A stretch of 56,821 nucleotides of DNA from Chloracidobacterium sp. Lineage in GTDB: Bacteria > Acidobacteriota > Blastocatellia > Pyrinomonadales > Pyrinomonadaceae. The position numbers were made by a program, and so were the translations under genes. Shown one piece after another: positions 35,327-44,054 of the stretch (positions are counted from its first letter, which is position 1; the number at the start of each line of letters is the position of its first letter). The stretch covers positions 1-56,821 of the forward strand of contig JANYIL010000252.1 of NCBI GenBank assembly GCA_025362075.1, given 5' to 3'. A model generated the notes under the pieces. The model had not been told where the DNA came from. It saw nothing but the letters and a program-made list of their open reading frames with translations, and did not search any database.

Positions 35327-36256
35327 CTACGCGATCCCAAAACAGAACGGGTCGTTTGGGTTCAGGATCAGCTCGATCTCAGCGGTCACGAACGCCGATC
35401 CGCGAATCGACGGAATGATCTTTCTGTCCACAATATTGACCGTGCCTTCGAAAACGCTGTCGATAATGCTTTCCTGCCGCCATGTTTCACCGATCGCTAG
35501 TTTGCCATCGGCGTAAAGGCAGGCGAGCTTTGCGCTCGTGCCGGTACCGCACGGCGAGCGGTCGTATTCGATGCCAGGACAAAGGACGAAATTGCGGCTG
35601 TCCGCGTTTTCTGTTGGCGAAAAAAGCTCGATGTGGTCGATCTCGGCACCGTCTGCTCCGGTGATATTATTTTTGACCAAAGCATTGCGAACACGGGCGG
35701 AAAAATCCGTAAGCTTTTCTAAATACTTGAGTTCCAGCGTCAGCGGATGATGGCCAATAAGGAAAAACCAGTTGCCGCCATACGCGACATCGCCAGTAAC
35801 CGGACCGAAACCCTCGACCTGGACCGTCACATCTTTTGCATGCCGGTAGCTCGCAATATTAGTGATCGTGACTGTTCCGTCGGCGTTCAGATTGGCTTCG
35901 ACGGTGCCCACAGGAGTCTCGATCTTGTGGTGTCCGGCAGCGATCCGGCCCATGTGTTCGAGCGTTTTGACCAAGCCGATAGTACCGTGGCCGCACATTC
36001 CGAGATAGCCGACGTTGTTAAAAAATATGACTCCGGCGGCTGAATTGGTATCGACCGGTTCGCACAGTAAGGCTCCGACGACAGCGTCATGTCCGCGAGG
36101 TTCGCGGACGATAGCAGATCGCAACCTATCGTGGTCCCGTTTGAAGATCTCAAGCCGCTCAGCCATTGCTCCGCCGCCCAGATCGGGGAAACCTGCCGTG
36201 ACAACCCGCGTTGGCTCGCCGCCCGTGTGTGAGTCGATTGCTTTTATTCGCTGCAT
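35327..36256 (-). CDS. 4-hydroxyproline 2-epimerase / proline racemase family protein
   Basis: 309 residues. The two catalytic Cys are present: C88 in [13 protein letters not shown] and C236 in [16 protein letters not shown]. Both positions are those of bacterial hydroxyproline epimerases. With Cys at both positions, it interconverts L- and D-forms by a two-base mechanism rather than dehydrating trans-3-hydroxyproline, where one Cys is Thr. The start [19 protein letters not shown] is typical. No dedicated hydroxyproline dehydrogenase is adjacent. Confidence 0.9.
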   Translation of the reverse strand: MQRIKAIDSHTGGEPTRVVTAGFPDLGGGAMAERLEIFKRDHDRLRSAIVREPRGHDAVVGALLCEPVDTNSAAGVIFFNNVGYLGMCGHGTIGLVKTLEHMGRIAAGHHKIETPVGTVEANLNADGTVTITNIASYRHAKDVTVQVEGFGPVTGDVAYGGNWFFLIGHHPLTLELKYLEKLTDFSARVRNALVKNNITGADGAEIDHIELFSPTENADSRNFVLCPGIEYDRSPCGTGTSAKLACLYADGKLAIGETWRQESIIDSVFEGTVNIVDRKIIPSIRGSAFVTAEIELILNPNDPFCFGIA

Positions 36257-36357
36257 TTTAGTAAGTGATTACAGAACGAAATATAACATTCCAAAGCCGA
36301 TAACCGAAAATCCCTTGAGCTATGATATTCTCAACTCACTTTACCTTAGGAGGAGCT

Positions 36358-36819
36358 ATGAAGATCGGACTATTTTTGACCCTAACATTAGTTTTTGGAG
36401 CTTTTAGCGTCGTTGGCGTCAATGCGCAAAGTGCGGACGTAATGAAAACGATAAATCAATTTGTCGATGGATTTAACAAGGGCGATGTAAAATCGGCCGT
36501 TGCCGCGTGTGCTGAGCAGACGTCGATAATTGACGAATTTCCGCCCCATGAATGGCACGGCCCAAATGCGTGCCTTAACTGGGCAAATGACTACGACGCC
36601 GACGCTAAAAAGAACGCCATAACCGATAGTGTTGTAAACCTTGGTAAGCCAAAGCATCTGGACATAAATGGTGAGAACGCTTTTGTCGTGATCCCTTCGA
36701 ACTACATTTACAAAAAGAAAGGCAAGCTCATCAAACAGATCGGTTCGGCCTTTACGTTCGCCCTACATAAAGAATCTTCGGGCTGGAAAATAACGGGCTG
36801 GTCTTGGGCCACGAATTAA
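36358..36819 (+). CDS. secreted SnoaL/NTF2-like protein
   Basis: 153 residues from ATG 36358, preceded by a strong TTAGGAGGAGCT. The signal peptide is MKIGLFLTLTLVFGAFSVVG, cleavage near VNAQ. The mature protein has an NTF2-like fold: MKTINQFVDGFNKGDVKSAV, then EWHGPNACLNWANDYD, and a closing SAFTFALHKESSGWKITGWS strand. It resembles the protein at 14836 in length and build but is only distantly similar. The stop codon touches the ATG of the histone-deacetylase-like gene, so the two are likely co-expressed. Confidence 0.82.
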   Translation: MKIGLFLTLTLVFGAFSVVGVNAQSADVMKTINQFVDGFNKGDVKSAVAACAEQTSIIDEFPPHEWHGPNACLNWANDYDADAKKNAITDSVVNLGKPKHLDINGENAFVVIPSNYIYKKKGKLIKQIGSAFTFALHKESSGWKITGWSWATN

Positions 36820-37761
36820 ATGAAAACCGCTCTCATCCATCACCCAATCTACCAAAAGCACGACACCGGCCCGAGCCACCCGGAAACGCCGCTGCGTTAC
36901 ACGGCTGTGATGGACGCTTTGCGAGAGGACGAGGCTTTCTGGGCGACATTGATGGAGATCACGCCCGAAAAAGCGTCGAAGGGGTTGATGCTTGCGGCCC
37001 ATACCGCGCAGCATTTTAAGCGTGTCGAAGGGGCGGTCGAGCATGGCGTTGATCGGCTCGATGCGGACACGATTATTTCGATGCAATCGTTTGACGCGGC
37101 GCTTTTTGCTGCGGGCGGAGCAGTCGCGGGCGTCGATGCGGTGATGCAGGGCGAGGCGAAAAATGCGTTTGTCGCGGTGCGTCCGCCGGGGCATCATGCG
37201 TCGGCTGAAAATGCGATGGGCTTTTGCCTGTTCAATAACGTCGCTGTCGCCGCTCGTTACGCCCAAAATCATTACAAAGAGATCGAGCGTGTCGCAATCA
37301 TCGATTGGGACGTGCATCACGGCAACGGCACGCAAGGCATTTTTTACGACGACCCGAGCGTCTATTTTTTCTCGATGCACCAGTATCCCTGGTATCCGGG
37401 TACCGGAACTCGCGGCGAGACGGGACACGGCCGCGGGCTTGGGAAAACGATGAATATTCCGGTCAAAGCAAATATCGAAGCCGGCGAACAGACGCGGATG
37501 TTGGAAGGTGCGCTTGAGGATATTTCAGCAAAATTCAAGCCCGATCTGATCATGATTTCCGCCGGTTTTGACGCACATCTGACAGATCCGCTTGGGCAGC
37601 TACGGCTCGAAGATCCTGATTTTATGGCGATGACGCGAACGGTTAAGCAATGGGCGGACGACGCTTGCAGCGGACGGATCGTGTCGTGTCTTGAGGGCGG
37701 CTACAACCTTGAAACGCTTGGCGAGACCGTCAAAGCCCATGTTGAAGCGTTATCAGAATAG
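36820..37761 (+). CDS. histone deacetylase family protein (acetylpolyamine amidohydrolase-like)
   Basis: 313 residues of arginase/deacetylase fold. The active-site parts are RPPGHHASAENAMGFCLFNN (tandem His), DWDVHHGNGTQGIFY with the zinc-binding D-x-H, and the late MISAGFDAHLTDPLGQLRL with the third zinc Asp and the tunnel. A C-terminal CLEGGYNLETLGE motif completes the class. It removes acetyl from Lys or polyamine-like substrates. It starts one base after the NTF2-like gene and overlaps the end of the convergent SDR gene by nine bases. Confidence 0.93.
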   Translation: MKTALIHHPIYQKHDTGPSHPETPLRYTAVMDALREDEAFWATLMEITPEKASKGLMLAAHTAQHFKRVEGAVEHGVDRLDADTIISMQSFDAALFAAGGAVAGVDAVMQGEAKNAFVAVRPPGHHASAENAMGFCLFNNVAVAARYAQNHYKEIERVAIIDWDVHHGNGTQGIFYDDPSVYFFSMHQYPWYPGTGTRGETGHGRGLGKTMNIPVKANIEAGEQTRMLEGALEDISAKFKPDLIMISAGFDAHLTDPLGQLRLEDPDFMAMTRTVKQWADDACSGRIVSCLEGGYNLETLGETVKAHVEALSE

Positions 37762-38544
37762 AGATTTTATCCAGCCACCATCCACTGCGATGGAGCTGCC
37801 CGTGATATAACTTGCCCTTTCGGAAACCAGAAAAGCGGCCAGAGCAGCGAACTCTTTCGGGTCTCCAAGACGACGCATCGGGATCTCGGATTCCCAACGA
37901 CCTCGGATCTCATCGGCGGATAAACCCTCTTTTTCGGCCAGAAATTCGATCAATTCGTCGAGCCGTTCGGTCAGCGTGTAGCCGGGCAGGATGTTGTTGA
38001 CGGTGACGCCATCGGACGCGACCTCGTTGGCCAGAGTTTTGGCAAAGCCGGTGACGGCGGCACGTAAACTATTGGAAAGCATGAGGTTATCGACGGGTTG
38101 CTTGGAGGCTATCGAAGTGACATGTAGGATGCGGCCCCATCGGCGTTCTCGCATTCCGGGCAGAACGAGCTTGGTTAGTTCGATGACGCTTGTGAGCAAA
38201 ATTCGGGTTGCGTCATCCCACGATTCGCGAGTTAGCGAGTCAAATGGTCCGGCCGGCGGCCCACCGGAGTTAGTCACGAGGATATCGATCTTGCCGAACC
38301 GCTCGGTGCCAGCGGCTACGAGGCGCTCGATATCGGCGACACCCGAAACATCGACAGCCAGCGACAGAACGTCGGCACCGGTCTCGCTGCGGATCGATTC
38401 GGCGGCGGCATTGATCGCATCCGATCTGCGCGAACAGATCACTATCGACGCTCCTTCGTTTGCGATCTCGCGTGCTACCGCAAGCCCGAGGCCCTGGCTC
38501 GCGGCGCACACCAATGCTGTTTTTCCTTTAAGCCCGAGGTCCAT
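37753..38544 (-). CDS. SDR family protein without the usual catalytic Tyr/Lys
   Basis: 263 residues, Rossmann fold of the short-chain dehydrogenases: GKTALVCAASQGLGLAVARE, NSGGPPAGP (N-S-G instead of N-A-G) and the Ser of HVTSIASKQP. The expected Y-x-x-x-K is replaced by LSNSLR-like residues in VDNLMLSNSLRAAVTGF. A known SDR subgroup shows this change and its chemistry is unclear. The C-terminal ITGSSIAVDGGW is normal. It is three bases downstream of the cupin gene stop, forming a cupin-SDR operon. Confidence 0.9.
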   Translation of the reverse strand: MDLGLKGKTALVCAASQGLGLAVAREIANEGASIVICSRRSDAINAAAESIRSETGADVLSLAVDVSGVADIERLVAAGTERFGKIDILVTNSGGPPAGPFDSLTRESWDDATRILLTSVIELTKLVLPGMRERRWGRILHVTSIASKQPVDNLMLSNSLRAAVTGFAKTLANEVASDGVTVNNILPGYTLTERLDELIEFLAEKEGLSADEIRGRWESEIPMRRLGDPKEFAALAAFLVSERASYITGSSIAVDGGWIKSLF

Positions 38545-38546
38545 AA

Positions 38547-38918
38547 TTATTTCTGCCTGAGGTAATCGTCGGTCTTATCGAGCCAATCCTGACGCGGCGG
38601 GTCGAAAATGTCGACATCGAGCGTATCTTCGAGTGCCTCGGCCATGTGGAGGACGTTCGACGGGATGACAAGGACCTCGCCCGCCCGCACGATCTGCTCG
38701 CGTTTTTCTTCGCCGATCCAGAATTTCAGAGCCCCGTTGAGAATGTAGGTCAGTTGTTCGTTTTCATGCGAATGCTGCGGGACGATACAGCCTTTTTCGA
38801 TATAAACGTGGGCGAGCATCATCCGGTCGCCCGTGATCAGGCGGCGTCCGAGCTGGTCCGAGACGCGTTCCTTTTCCATATCGTCCCAGCGATACCAAGT
38901 GGCAGTTTTTTGTTCCAT
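38547..38918 (-). CDS. cupin-domain protein
   Basis: 123 residues. Cupin motif 1 is QHSHENEQLTYILNGAL (His-x-His, Glu) and motif 2 is IPSNVLHMAEALED. The N-terminus (TATWYRWDDMEKERVSDQLG) and the LITGDRMMLAHVYIEKGCIV strand are typical of small metal-binding cupins. It is likely an isomerase or dioxygenase-like protein, or a binding protein. It is the first gene of a pair with the SDR protein. I start at ATG 38918; ATG 38930 is possible. Confidence 0.85.
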   Translation of the reverse strand: MEQKTATWYRWDDMEKERVSDQLGRRLITGDRMMLAHVYIEKGCIVPQHSHENEQLTYILNGALKFWIGEEKREQIVRAGEVLVIPSNVLHMAEALEDTLDVDIFDPPRQDWLDKTDDYLRQK

Positions 38919-39059
38919 AGTGGTTATCAAATATAAATCCGATTGGCCCGAATAGCAAAATTTGCGAGGCTGAAGAACCGCTTTGCGGTTAATGAAAACG
39001 GAGCGTCGTGTGCTAAACTCACAGTTATAACCGTCAACTTAACGGCCGGAGGAAACGCT

Positions 39060-39341
39060 ATGCCAGATGTCCAAATCCCGTGTGTGCAGTGCAAAGATAT
39101 CTTTGTTTTCAGCGAAAAAGATCAGGAAATGTATTATCAGCGGAATATGATGACGCCGCAGCGGTGTACGAAATGCCGGTCGAAAAAATTGGCGATGCGT
39201 GAGGATGCGCCGAAGCGTTTTGAAATCGTATGCGATAATTGCGGACGGCACGACACTGTGCCGTTTCAGCCAAAGGTCGGCCGCTCGGTCCTGTGCAAAG
39301 ACTGCCACGAAGCCAGCCGCTCGCGGGCTCGCCACGCTTAA
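39060..39341 (+). CDS. double zinc-ribbon protein
   Basis: 93 residues from ATG 39060, with a good GGAGG seven bases upstream. Two four-Cys zinc sites: CVQC (residues 9-12) with CTKC (about 38-41), and CDNC (about 61-64) with CKDC (about 83-86). The first resembles the probable zinc-ribbon (zf-trcl) domain with DIFVFSEKDQEMYYQRN. Such proteins are thought to bind nucleic acid or RNA polymerase; its role is not known. The preceding 129 bases hold no other feature. Confidence 0.85.
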   Translation: MPDVQIPCVQCKDIFVFSEKDQEMYYQRNMMTPQRCTKCRSKKLAMREDAPKRFEIVCDNCGRHDTVPFQPKVGRSVLCKDCHEASRSRARHA

Positions 39342-39349
39342 GAGGATCG

Positions 39350-39432
39350 CCACAAAAGGCACAAAAGACGCAAAAAAGAGTTAGTGATGTTTGGTTGAAA
39401 GTTTTATTTTGCGCTTTTTGTGCCTTTTTCCG
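39350..39432. repeat. family I inverted repeat (CACAAAAGG type)
   Basis: GCCACAAAAGGCACAAAAGA (39350-39369) is followed after an AT-rich centre by a partly complementary GCGCTTTTTGTGCCTTTTTC (39411-39430). It fills the gap before the enoyl-CoA hydratase gene. Confidence 0.65.
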
Positions 39433-39450
39433 GCTAAAAAATAGATTTAT

Positions 39451-40245
39451 ATGAGTTTTGAAACAGTAAATTACGCGATTGAAAACGGTGTCGCGACGGT
39501 GACAATGAATCGTCCTGACGCTCTTAATGCACTTTCGCTGCAACTGACGCTTGATCTGGCGGCGGCTATCAAACAGGCGACCGACGATAATGCATGTGCC
39601 GTGGTCCTGACCGGCAGCGGACGCGCGTTTTGCTCGGGCGGTGACCTACGCGAGATGAAATCGATGTGGGATAAGGAAGGGCGGATCGAAGCATTTCTTG
39701 AGGAGCCGCTGGCGGCGCTGCATAAGGTAATTATGCTGATCCGCGAGACGCCGATTCCGTTTGTCGCGGCGGTCAACGGCGTTTGCGCGGGTGCGGGGAC
39801 CAATTTTGCTCTGGCGTGCGATATTGTTTTTGCGGGCGACGATGCGGTATTTCGCGAGGCGTTTGTTCGCATCGGACTCTCGCCCGACTGCGGCGGGACA
39901 TTTTTTCTGCCTCGCGCGGTCGGCGAAAAGATCGCCGCCGAGCTGTTTATGACCGGCGACGCCGTTACCGCAGAGCGTGCGGCTCAGATCGGGATGATCA
40001 ACCGCGTGGTCGCGGCAGATTCGCTACAGGACGAGGCGAAACAGTTTGCCGCAAAACTCGCCGCCGGCCCGACCGGTGCGATCGGCCGGATCAAACGAAT
40101 GCTCAACGCATCATTCTCAAACGACCTACGCTCCCAACTCGCAATCGAGCATGAATGCCAGATCGAGAGCGGCAAAGCTGACGATTTCAAAGAGGGTGTC
40201 GCGGCATTCTTTGAAAAACGCCCGCCGAATTTTACCGGACGATAA
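39451..40245 (+). CDS. enoyl-CoA hydratase/isomerase (crotonase) family protein
   Basis: 264 residues. Crotonase landmarks: NRPDALNALS, the oxyanion-hole GSGRAFCSGGDLREMKS, then VAAVNGVCAGAGTNFALACD and FREAFVRIGLSPDCGGTFFL. At the hydratase Glu positions it has A-x-x-N and D (about residues 118 and 146), so it may be a specialised hydratase, isomerase or hydrolase rather than the housekeeping enzyme. It is outside the fad cluster and has its own terminator. Confidence 0.88.
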   Translation: MSFETVNYAIENGVATVTMNRPDALNALSLQLTLDLAAAIKQATDDNACAVVLTGSGRAFCSGGDLREMKSMWDKEGRIEAFLEEPLAALHKVIMLIRETPIPFVAAVNGVCAGAGTNFALACDIVFAGDDAVFREAFVRIGLSPDCGGTFFLPRAVGEKIAAELFMTGDAVTAERAAQIGMINRVVAADSLQDEAKQFAAKLAAGPTGAIGRIKRMLNASFSNDLRSQLAIEHECQIESGKADDFKEGVAAFFEKRPPNFTGR

Positions 40246-40266
40246 AATATTTCGATTTGGATAAGG

Positions 40267-40306
40267 AAAGAGCCGCGGGGAAACTTAGTTCCCGGGGCTC
40301 TTTTTC
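40267..40306. terminator. bidirectional terminator
   Basis: AAAGAGCC (40267-40274) pairs with GGCTCTTT (40296-40303), with an additional inner CGGG/CCCG pairing, between the convergent crotonase and TonB-receptor genes. A/T runs flank both sides. Confidence 0.8.
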
Positions 40307-40330
40307 TTAACATTTTGCGTTTATGGCCCA

Positions 40331-42556
40331 CTAGAAACGCAAGCTGTAATTTAGCCGTACGCCTCGCCCGGTTTCTGGTGCGATATTCTTGATAAACGAC
40401 AGGTGATTGCGGTAGAGTTTGTCCGTCAAATTATAACCACTAACCGAAAATACATGCACCGCGCGTCCTGAGAAAAGTGTATATGAAGCGTCGACATTGA
40501 CGCCGCCGTAACCGGGGGTTGACGTTTCATTGTCGAAAACGCGGTCCTGCTTTCCCGCCAAAATGATCTCAGGACGCAGGCTCAATGCCTTATAACGCCA
40601 ATCGAGACCAAGTGTGCCGCGCAGCGGCGGGATGCGAGGCAACGGTTTGTTTATTGTCGTGAGTTCGGCTCGAACATAATCAACTTTGCCGTTCAACCAC
40701 AGACTCTCAAAAATCTTCGCCTCTATGGCCGTTTCCCCTCCAAAATAACTACTGCGGCCTTGCGCGTATTCGATAACCGGCAGATGCGATGCCGCGTCGA
40801 CTGCTCCTGTAAAGGACGTATAAACGAAATTGCGGATATTGTAGTAATAGAAACCGCCATTGAGGCGTAGTCGGCCTGTGTTATGACGCAGCGAAAGGTC
40901 AATGCCGTCGCCTTGCTCCGGTTTCAGGTTTGGATTGCCGATGTCAAAGACGAGAATTCCGGGATGCGGCCCATTATTGTATAACTCCTCAAGGGCCGGA
41001 GCGCGGAAAGAATGCTGGTAGTTTGCGACAAATGAGCCGCCGTTCCAGAGCGGCACACGCAAGCCGGCACCGCCGGAAAAGCCTGTGAAATTTCGACTTC
41101 GCAAACGGCCTGCCGGGTTGTAGCCGTTCTGCTCGATGCGTCCGCCGAATTGAAAACCGATATGCTCAAAATCGAGGCGCTCCAGTCCGTAAACCGCAAA
41201 GGAATTTTGTTTTGTGCGCGGAGCCGGAGCCTCGGCTCCGACCGCCTCGTAGTCGCGTGTAAAGCCGGAAAGCCCGAATGTGCCGGAGAATTTGCCGCTT
41301 CGCCGGTGATTAAGGTTGGCACGGTAGTTAAAATTTTTGTTGGTTGCGACCGATTCAAGTTTGGTCTTATTTTCGTCCGATTCAAACTCGAAATCGCGGG
41401 CTTTGTAATCGTTATAACTTACGCCAAAATCGCCGCTCTCGATAAAACCGCCGAGATCCCGCAGGCCGCCTTTTAGTTCCGAACCAACACGACGCTCGTT
41501 TAGTGATCCGAAGTCAATAGCGCCGGCCGATACCGGGATGCCATGCCGCCGCCGATCATAAGAGAAATCGAAAACGAGCCAGCCTTTGCGGGGAAACCAG
41601 CCCGTGCCGCCGTTCACATTTCCGCTGCGGGCAAAAGAATTTAGGACCGTTCCGATCGGCGTACGGTATTCGTTGGCTTTTTGATACCCGCCGTTAGCAA
41701 ACAAGAGAAAATTCCTAAATCCATATTTGAAACCTCCGCTGCCGCCGGCCTGCCAATTATTTGTGCCTCCAAAAGCGGTCAAATAGCCGGATAGCCCAGT
41801 TTGATAAACGTCATTTGTGGAAATGCCGTTGACCACGCCGCCGATGGCGTTGCTCCCATAGAGTAGAGTTGCGGGGCCCTTGACGATCTCGACACGGTCG
41901 AGCGAGAGCACATCGATGGGTTCTACTTCGTCACCTGACTGCGATGAGATGCCACCGACACGTAAACCATCCTGCAGGATCAATACCCGGTCGCCATCAA
42001 ACCCGCGAATAACCGGACGGCCCGAACCCGGCCCGAAACTGCGCTTTGCCACACCGGGCTGATTATCGAGGGCCTCGCCGATGGAAAGCGTGTTTTTTTC
42101 GGCCAATTTCAGCGCACCGACGGTTGTGACAGATTGGTAAGAATTGTTCGTCGATTCCAGTGAGCCTGTGGCCGTGACCGTAACCTGTTCGCTGATCGCG
42201 TTGATCGTTAGCTCAAAATTAACCGTCGCGGGGCCATTTACTTCAACGGTTTTCACCATATCGGAAACTCTGTCGAGATGGACGATCAGATTATATTTTC
42301 CGGCAGGAATGTACGTAAATTCATATTTGCCATAGCTGTCGGTAAGCGTTGAGCGTTTCAATTCGGCAATTGTGACACTCGCATTTCGGATTTTTACACC
42401 CGATTCATGGAGTGTTATCGTGCCATTTAGAATATTGTCAGCCCGGCTTTGAGAAGAAACCTCTGTAGTTGACTGAGCGACGCAGATGGACGCTCCGGGA
42501 GCGAAAAAAATGACGAATATACTTACGGTGCGAAAAGCGGAACGGAAAAAAAACAT
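40331..42556 (-). CDS. TonB-dependent outer-membrane receptor
   Basis: 741 residues from ATG 42556, chosen for the GGAGG seven bases upstream; earlier Met codons lie in the regulatory region. A signal peptide precedes a carboxypeptidase-regulatory-like domain (NGTITLHESGVKIRNASVTI). The plug follows (LGEALDNQPGVAKRSFGPGS and RPVIRGFDGDRVLILQDGLR), then VEIVKGPATLLYGSNAIGGV, and a long 22-strand barrel ending in Phe (RGVRLNYSLRF). It imports a siderophore, metal complex or cobalamin using TonB energy. A Fur-type box lies upstream, so a metal substrate is likely. Confidence 0.93.
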   Translation of the reverse strand: MFFFRSAFRTVSIFVIFFAPGASICVAQSTTEVSSQSRADNILNGTITLHESGVKIRNASVTIAELKRSTLTDSYGKYEFTYIPAGKYNLIVHLDRVSDMVKTVEVNGPATVNFELTINAISEQVTVTATGSLESTNNSYQSVTTVGALKLAEKNTLSIGEALDNQPGVAKRSFGPGSGRPVIRGFDGDRVLILQDGLRVGGISSQSGDEVEPIDVLSLDRVEIVKGPATLLYGSNAIGGVVNGISTNDVYQTGLSGYLTAFGGTNNWQAGGSGGFKYGFRNFLLFANGGYQKANEYRTPIGTVLNSFARSGNVNGGTGWFPRKGWLVFDFSYDRRRHGIPVSAGAIDFGSLNERRVGSELKGGLRDLGGFIESGDFGVSYNDYKARDFEFESDENKTKLESVATNKNFNYRANLNHRRSGKFSGTFGLSGFTRDYEAVGAEAPAPRTKQNSFAVYGLERLDFEHIGFQFGGRIEQNGYNPAGRLRSRNFTGFSGGAGLRVPLWNGGSFVANYQHSFRAPALEELYNNGPHPGILVFDIGNPNLKPEQGDGIDLSLRHNTGRLRLNGGFYYYNIRNFVYTSFTGAVDAASHLPVIEYAQGRSSYFGGETAIEAKIFESLWLNGKVDYVRAELTTINKPLPRIPPLRGTLGLDWRYKALSLRPEIILAGKQDRVFDNETSTPGYGGVNVDASYTLFSGRAVHVFSVSGYNLTDKLYRNHLSFIKNIAPETGRGVRLNYSLRF

Positions 42557-42580
42557 CAATAGCCTCCAAAAAATATAGAT

Positions 42581-42603
42581 GATAATGAAATTCATTTTCA
42601 TTA
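42581..42603 (-). promoter_or_regulatory. Fur-type box upstream of the TonB receptor
   Basis: GATAATGAAATTCATTTTCA (42581-42600) is close to the 19-bp Fur consensus GATAATGATAATCATTATC. It sits about 25 bases before the start codon of the TonB-dependent receptor. Repression by metal-loaded Fur (or Zur/Mur) is inferred. Confidence 0.75.
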
Positions 42604-42698
42604 AGTAATAAGAGAATATTATATTGATGTGGCGAGAGTCAAGACCGGTCAACCTTATAATACTTCGCGTTTACGCCCCGACCGTCTATTCTCTATAA

Positions 42699-43979
42699 AT
42701 GCACTCGCTGACCTATGGTGAATTGATACGCGGAAATCGTAATTTTCGCAATCTGCTGGCCGGACAATTTATCTCGGAGCTTGGAAACTGGTTCAACTTT
42801 ATTGCCGGTCTTGGGTTGGTGCGCCTGGTTTCGGAAGCGTCGCCGACGGCTGCGGGATTATTTTTTCTGGCTCGTTTGCTGCCGTTTGCGTTGATGTCGC
42901 CGATTGCGGGGACCTTTGTGGACAGGTTTTCGCGGCGGACGGTGATGATCGCGACCGATCTGCTGCGGTCGGTTCTGGCGCTGTCATTTCTGCTCGTAAC
43001 CAACGCCGACAATCTCTGGATCGCGTACGTTGCGACCGTTTTTCTACATGTATTTGGGGCGTTTTTTGACGGAGCGAAGAACGCCGCCGCGCCGAATCTA
43101 TCGGGCAAGGAAGGTCTGCTTGCGGCGACCGCGTTGCTGTTTTCGACAAGGTTTTTACTAATGGCGATAGGCTCGGCGTTGGGCGGATGGGCTGCGGCGA
43201 TCTTTGGTTACAAGGCCGCTTTTATCATCAACTCCGCGTCGTTTTTGATCTCGGCCTTTACCGTTTGGCTTATTCCCGAGGAGGCTGTAAGAGAAGGGGA
43301 AAAGAGGAGAAAAGGAGAAGATGGAAAAGAAATTGATCCCGTAAGGGAATCATTTTGGTCTGAGCTGAAAGAAGGCTTTCGATACGCGCTGGGCAATCAT
43401 TTTGCTCTCACGATCCTGATAATGAACGTCATCTGGGCGACCGGTGGCGGGGCGATAAATATTATCTTCGAGCGTATCGGCGGTGTGCATTTCGCGATGG
43501 CCGAGGGGTGGAATCCGGACATCGCGGTTGCGTTGCTGTGGACCGCAACGGGGTTCGGATTGACCTTTGGGATGCTGCTTGCCCACCGGGCATCGATCTA
43601 CCTTGATCGCAAAGGCCGCAATCACGGCTTTATCGGCTGGACGCTGATCGTTCACGGCGTGCTGTTCTCGGCGGCCGCGTACATGCCGAAATTGTGGATG
43701 TTTGCGGTGCTTGTATTTATCTCGCGGGCGGTAGTTGGCGTCGAATACGCGGTGCAGGAGACGATGTTTCAGCGAAGCCTGCCTGATTATATTCGCGGAC
43801 GCATATCGACGCTTGATCGTGGGGCGGAGTTGACCGTATTCGGGCTGGTCAGCTATGCCGCGAGCGGAATGATGTTTTATATCACCCCGCAGACGCTGAC
43901 AATAATATCGGGGATATTATCGGCACTAGGCGGAGCTGTTTGGTTTTTGCGAGAGAAAAGGTCAGAACCGACAGCCTGA
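42699..43979 (+). CDS. MFS transporter
   Basis: 426 residues, about 12 transmembrane helices. N-terminal GELIRGNRNFRNLLAGQFIS is typical of the enterobactin-exporter-like/MFS_3 group, followed by PIAGTFVDRFSRRTVMIATD (motif A, G-x-x-x-D-R). A charged loop (REGEKRRKGEDGKEIDPVRE) divides the two halves. Its export substrate is unknown. It is divergent from the Fur-boxed receptor gene, which fits a role in metal or siderophore traffic, though the Fur box is nearer the receptor. A GTCAGAACC motif sits at its 3' end. Confidence 0.9.
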   Translation: MHSLTYGELIRGNRNFRNLLAGQFISELGNWFNFIAGLGLVRLVSEASPTAAGLFFLARLLPFALMSPIAGTFVDRFSRRTVMIATDLLRSVLALSFLLVTNADNLWIAYVATVFLHVFGAFFDGAKNAAAPNLSGKEGLLAATALLFSTRFLLMAIGSALGGWAAAIFGYKAAFIINSASFLISAFTVWLIPEEAVREGEKRRKGEDGKEIDPVRESFWSELKEGFRYALGNHFALTILIMNVIWATGGGAINIIFERIGGVHFAMAEGWNPDIAVALLWTATGFGLTFGMLLAHRASIYLDRKGRNHGFIGWTLIVHGVLFSAAAYMPKLWMFAVLVFISRAVVGVEYAVQETMFQRSLPDYIRGRISTLDRGAELTVFGLVSYAASGMMFYITPQTLTIISGILSALGGAVWFLREKRSEPTA

Positions 43980-43984
43980 GCCCT

Positions 43985-44052
43985 GTTTGGAGTTCCAGCT
44001 TTAGCTGGCCTCCGACTCGGCGAAGAGGCCAGCTAAAGCTGGAACTCCAAAC
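43985..44052. repeat. palindromic element, family B, perfect 27-bp arms
   Basis: Left arm 43985-44011 (GTTTGGAGTTCCAGCTTTAG, then CTGGCCT) and right arm 44026-44052 are exact complements with a 14-base loop. It sits between an MFS gene and a convergent gene. Confidence 0.92.
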
Positions 44053-44054
44053 GA

